31,453 nt of DNA from a virus: IMG/VR virus record IMGVR_UViG_3300010885_015540, positions 1-31,453 of that record. One strand, given 5' to 3'. The notes beneath the pieces are model-generated. The model saw only the letters and a list, made by a program, of their open reading frames with translations, had not been told where the DNA came from and did no database searches. Positions 30,958 to 31,453 of the stretch are shown piece after piece. Both the position numbers and the translations under genes were made by a program. Each line of letters starts with the position of its first letter. The stretch's first letter is position 1.

Positions 30958-31159
30958 TAGCTAACCCTTTAGGTAAATCTTTTAACCATAAGGCTAACTG
31001 AGCCTTGCCTTGACAACGATATAATTCATTACCTTCAGTTAAAGTACACTGTCTTTGATATTCTTCCATAAGTATTTGAGATAGAACTTCTATAGCTTTT
31101 ATGCCATCAGTAGTTCTAAAATAATTTAACTTAATAGCTATATCATTAGATATAAACAT
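30932..31159 (-). CDS. Small helical protein next to portal
   Basis: A 75-residue protein, two or three helices, with the motif YRCQGKAQLALWLKDLP, which recalls small proteins found after the portal gene in podoviruses (a Q-G-K-A-Q helix followed by a short Leu-rich helix). Its ATG lies 2 nt after the portal stop, and its end overlaps the glycine-zipper gene. Function unknown. Confidence 0.65.
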   Translation of the reverse strand: MFISNDIAIKLNYFRTTDGIKAIEVLSQILMEEYQRQCTLTEGNELYRCQGKAQLALWLKDLPKGLANAANVAIN

Positions 31160-31161
31160 TA

Positions 31162-31453
31162 CTAAACCTGAGGCATAGGAGGTACTTGACCACCATTAAT
31201 ATTTGCACCAGTACCACCACTTATATCTGGTGAGGGTGGAGCTTGACCAGCGTCTCCTTGAGGTGCTTGTTGAATATTATTAACTGTATTTGGCATAGTC
31301 TGACCCATAGACTGTGCAAATAAAATAGCTGTCGTAGGATCATTAACAAACTTTTCGCCATCAAGATCCATATTACGAACAATCTCTTTAACAATTTCAT
31401 CTACTTTAAGGAATGGTGCCACTACAGGATTTGCACCTATTTGTAATAAGGAT
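31162..31453 (-). CDS. Portal protein, C-terminal end (5' partial)
   Basis: The frame is open through the right edge; only about the last 96 residues are in the window. It reads LLQIGANPVVAPFLKVDEIV, then RNMDLDGEKFVNDP, the usual end of the podovirus portal clip/crown region, and finishes in a flexible Pro/Gly/Gln-rich tail (QQAPQGDAGQAPPSP ... GGQVPPMPQV). The portal is the dodecameric DNA gate at one capsid vertex. The GTG at 31422 is not the real start. Confidence 0.75.
   Translation of the reverse strand, partial: SLLQIGANPVVAPFLKVDEIVKEIVRNMDLDGEKFVNDPTTAILFAQSMGQTMPNTVNNIQQAPQGDAGQAPPSPDISGGTGANINGGQVPPMPQV

Overview
The window is part of a lytic, podovirus-type phage genome with low G+C (roughly a third by eye). 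The organism is suggested by two things. One is a family A DNA polymerase that carries a DnaJ-type zinc-finger insertion, the signature reported for HMO-2011-type marine and freshwater podoviruses. The other is the T7-like order of the structural genes. No integrase, repressor, tRNA, RNA polymerase gene or CRISPR array was seen. The promoters found look like host sigma-70 promoters, so transcription probably relies on the host RNA polymerase. The host cannot be fixed from this sequence; relatives I know of infect aquatic Alphaproteobacteria and Methylophilales. Both ends are cut: the polymerase lacks its N-terminus and the portal lacks all but its C-terminus.

Left arm, plus strand, 1-11793: replication and nucleotide supply. 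In order it holds the DNA polymerase, a good promoter (2040-2068), an unknown gene, a single-strand DNA-binding protein, a small gene, a Cas4-like PD-(D/E)XK nuclease, ribonucleotide reductase NrdA, three small genes, NrdB, two small genes, a second PD-(D/E)XK nuclease, a DEDDy exonuclease, three very small genes, an AdoMet-decarboxylase-like enzyme, an unknown gene, two MazG-fold pyrophosphohydrolases and a 52-residue gene. Genes are packed with 1-nt TAATG overlaps or short overlaps. The nucleases may supply nucleotides from host DNA, RNR converts ribonucleotides to deoxyribonucleotides, and the MazG-fold enzymes may trim or police nucleotide pools.

Right arm, minus strand, 31453 down to 11790: particle and lysis. 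Reading in the direction of transcription: portal end, small protein, glycine-zipper protein, proline-rich protein, scaffold, major capsid protein, small head protein, terminator, two tail-tube/nozzle proteins, tail fibre with a glycine-rich tip, fibre-assembly-like protein, membrane/coiled-coil protein, HNH endonuclease, small basic protein, a strong promoter (21106-21134), then five internal-virion (ejection) genes ending in a 1686-residue protein whose C-terminus is a GH108 lysozyme. The lysis genes follow: candidate holin, inner-membrane spanin and overlapping outer-membrane lipoprotein spanin. Two small basic genes end the arm.

Most interesting points: (1) the GH108 domain may also be made as a free 177-residue endolysin from an internal start; (2) the two converging arms have terminators that lie past each other, so their transcripts should overlap by about 450 nt; (3) the two best promoters, one on each arm, share the block TTGAC(A/T)AATTAATA; (4) a duplicated block involves the catalytic C-terminal codons of NrdA; (5) there is an AdoMetDC-like metabolic gene; (6) the fibre tip and assembly gene are much richer in G+C than their neighbours and lie close to an HNH gene.
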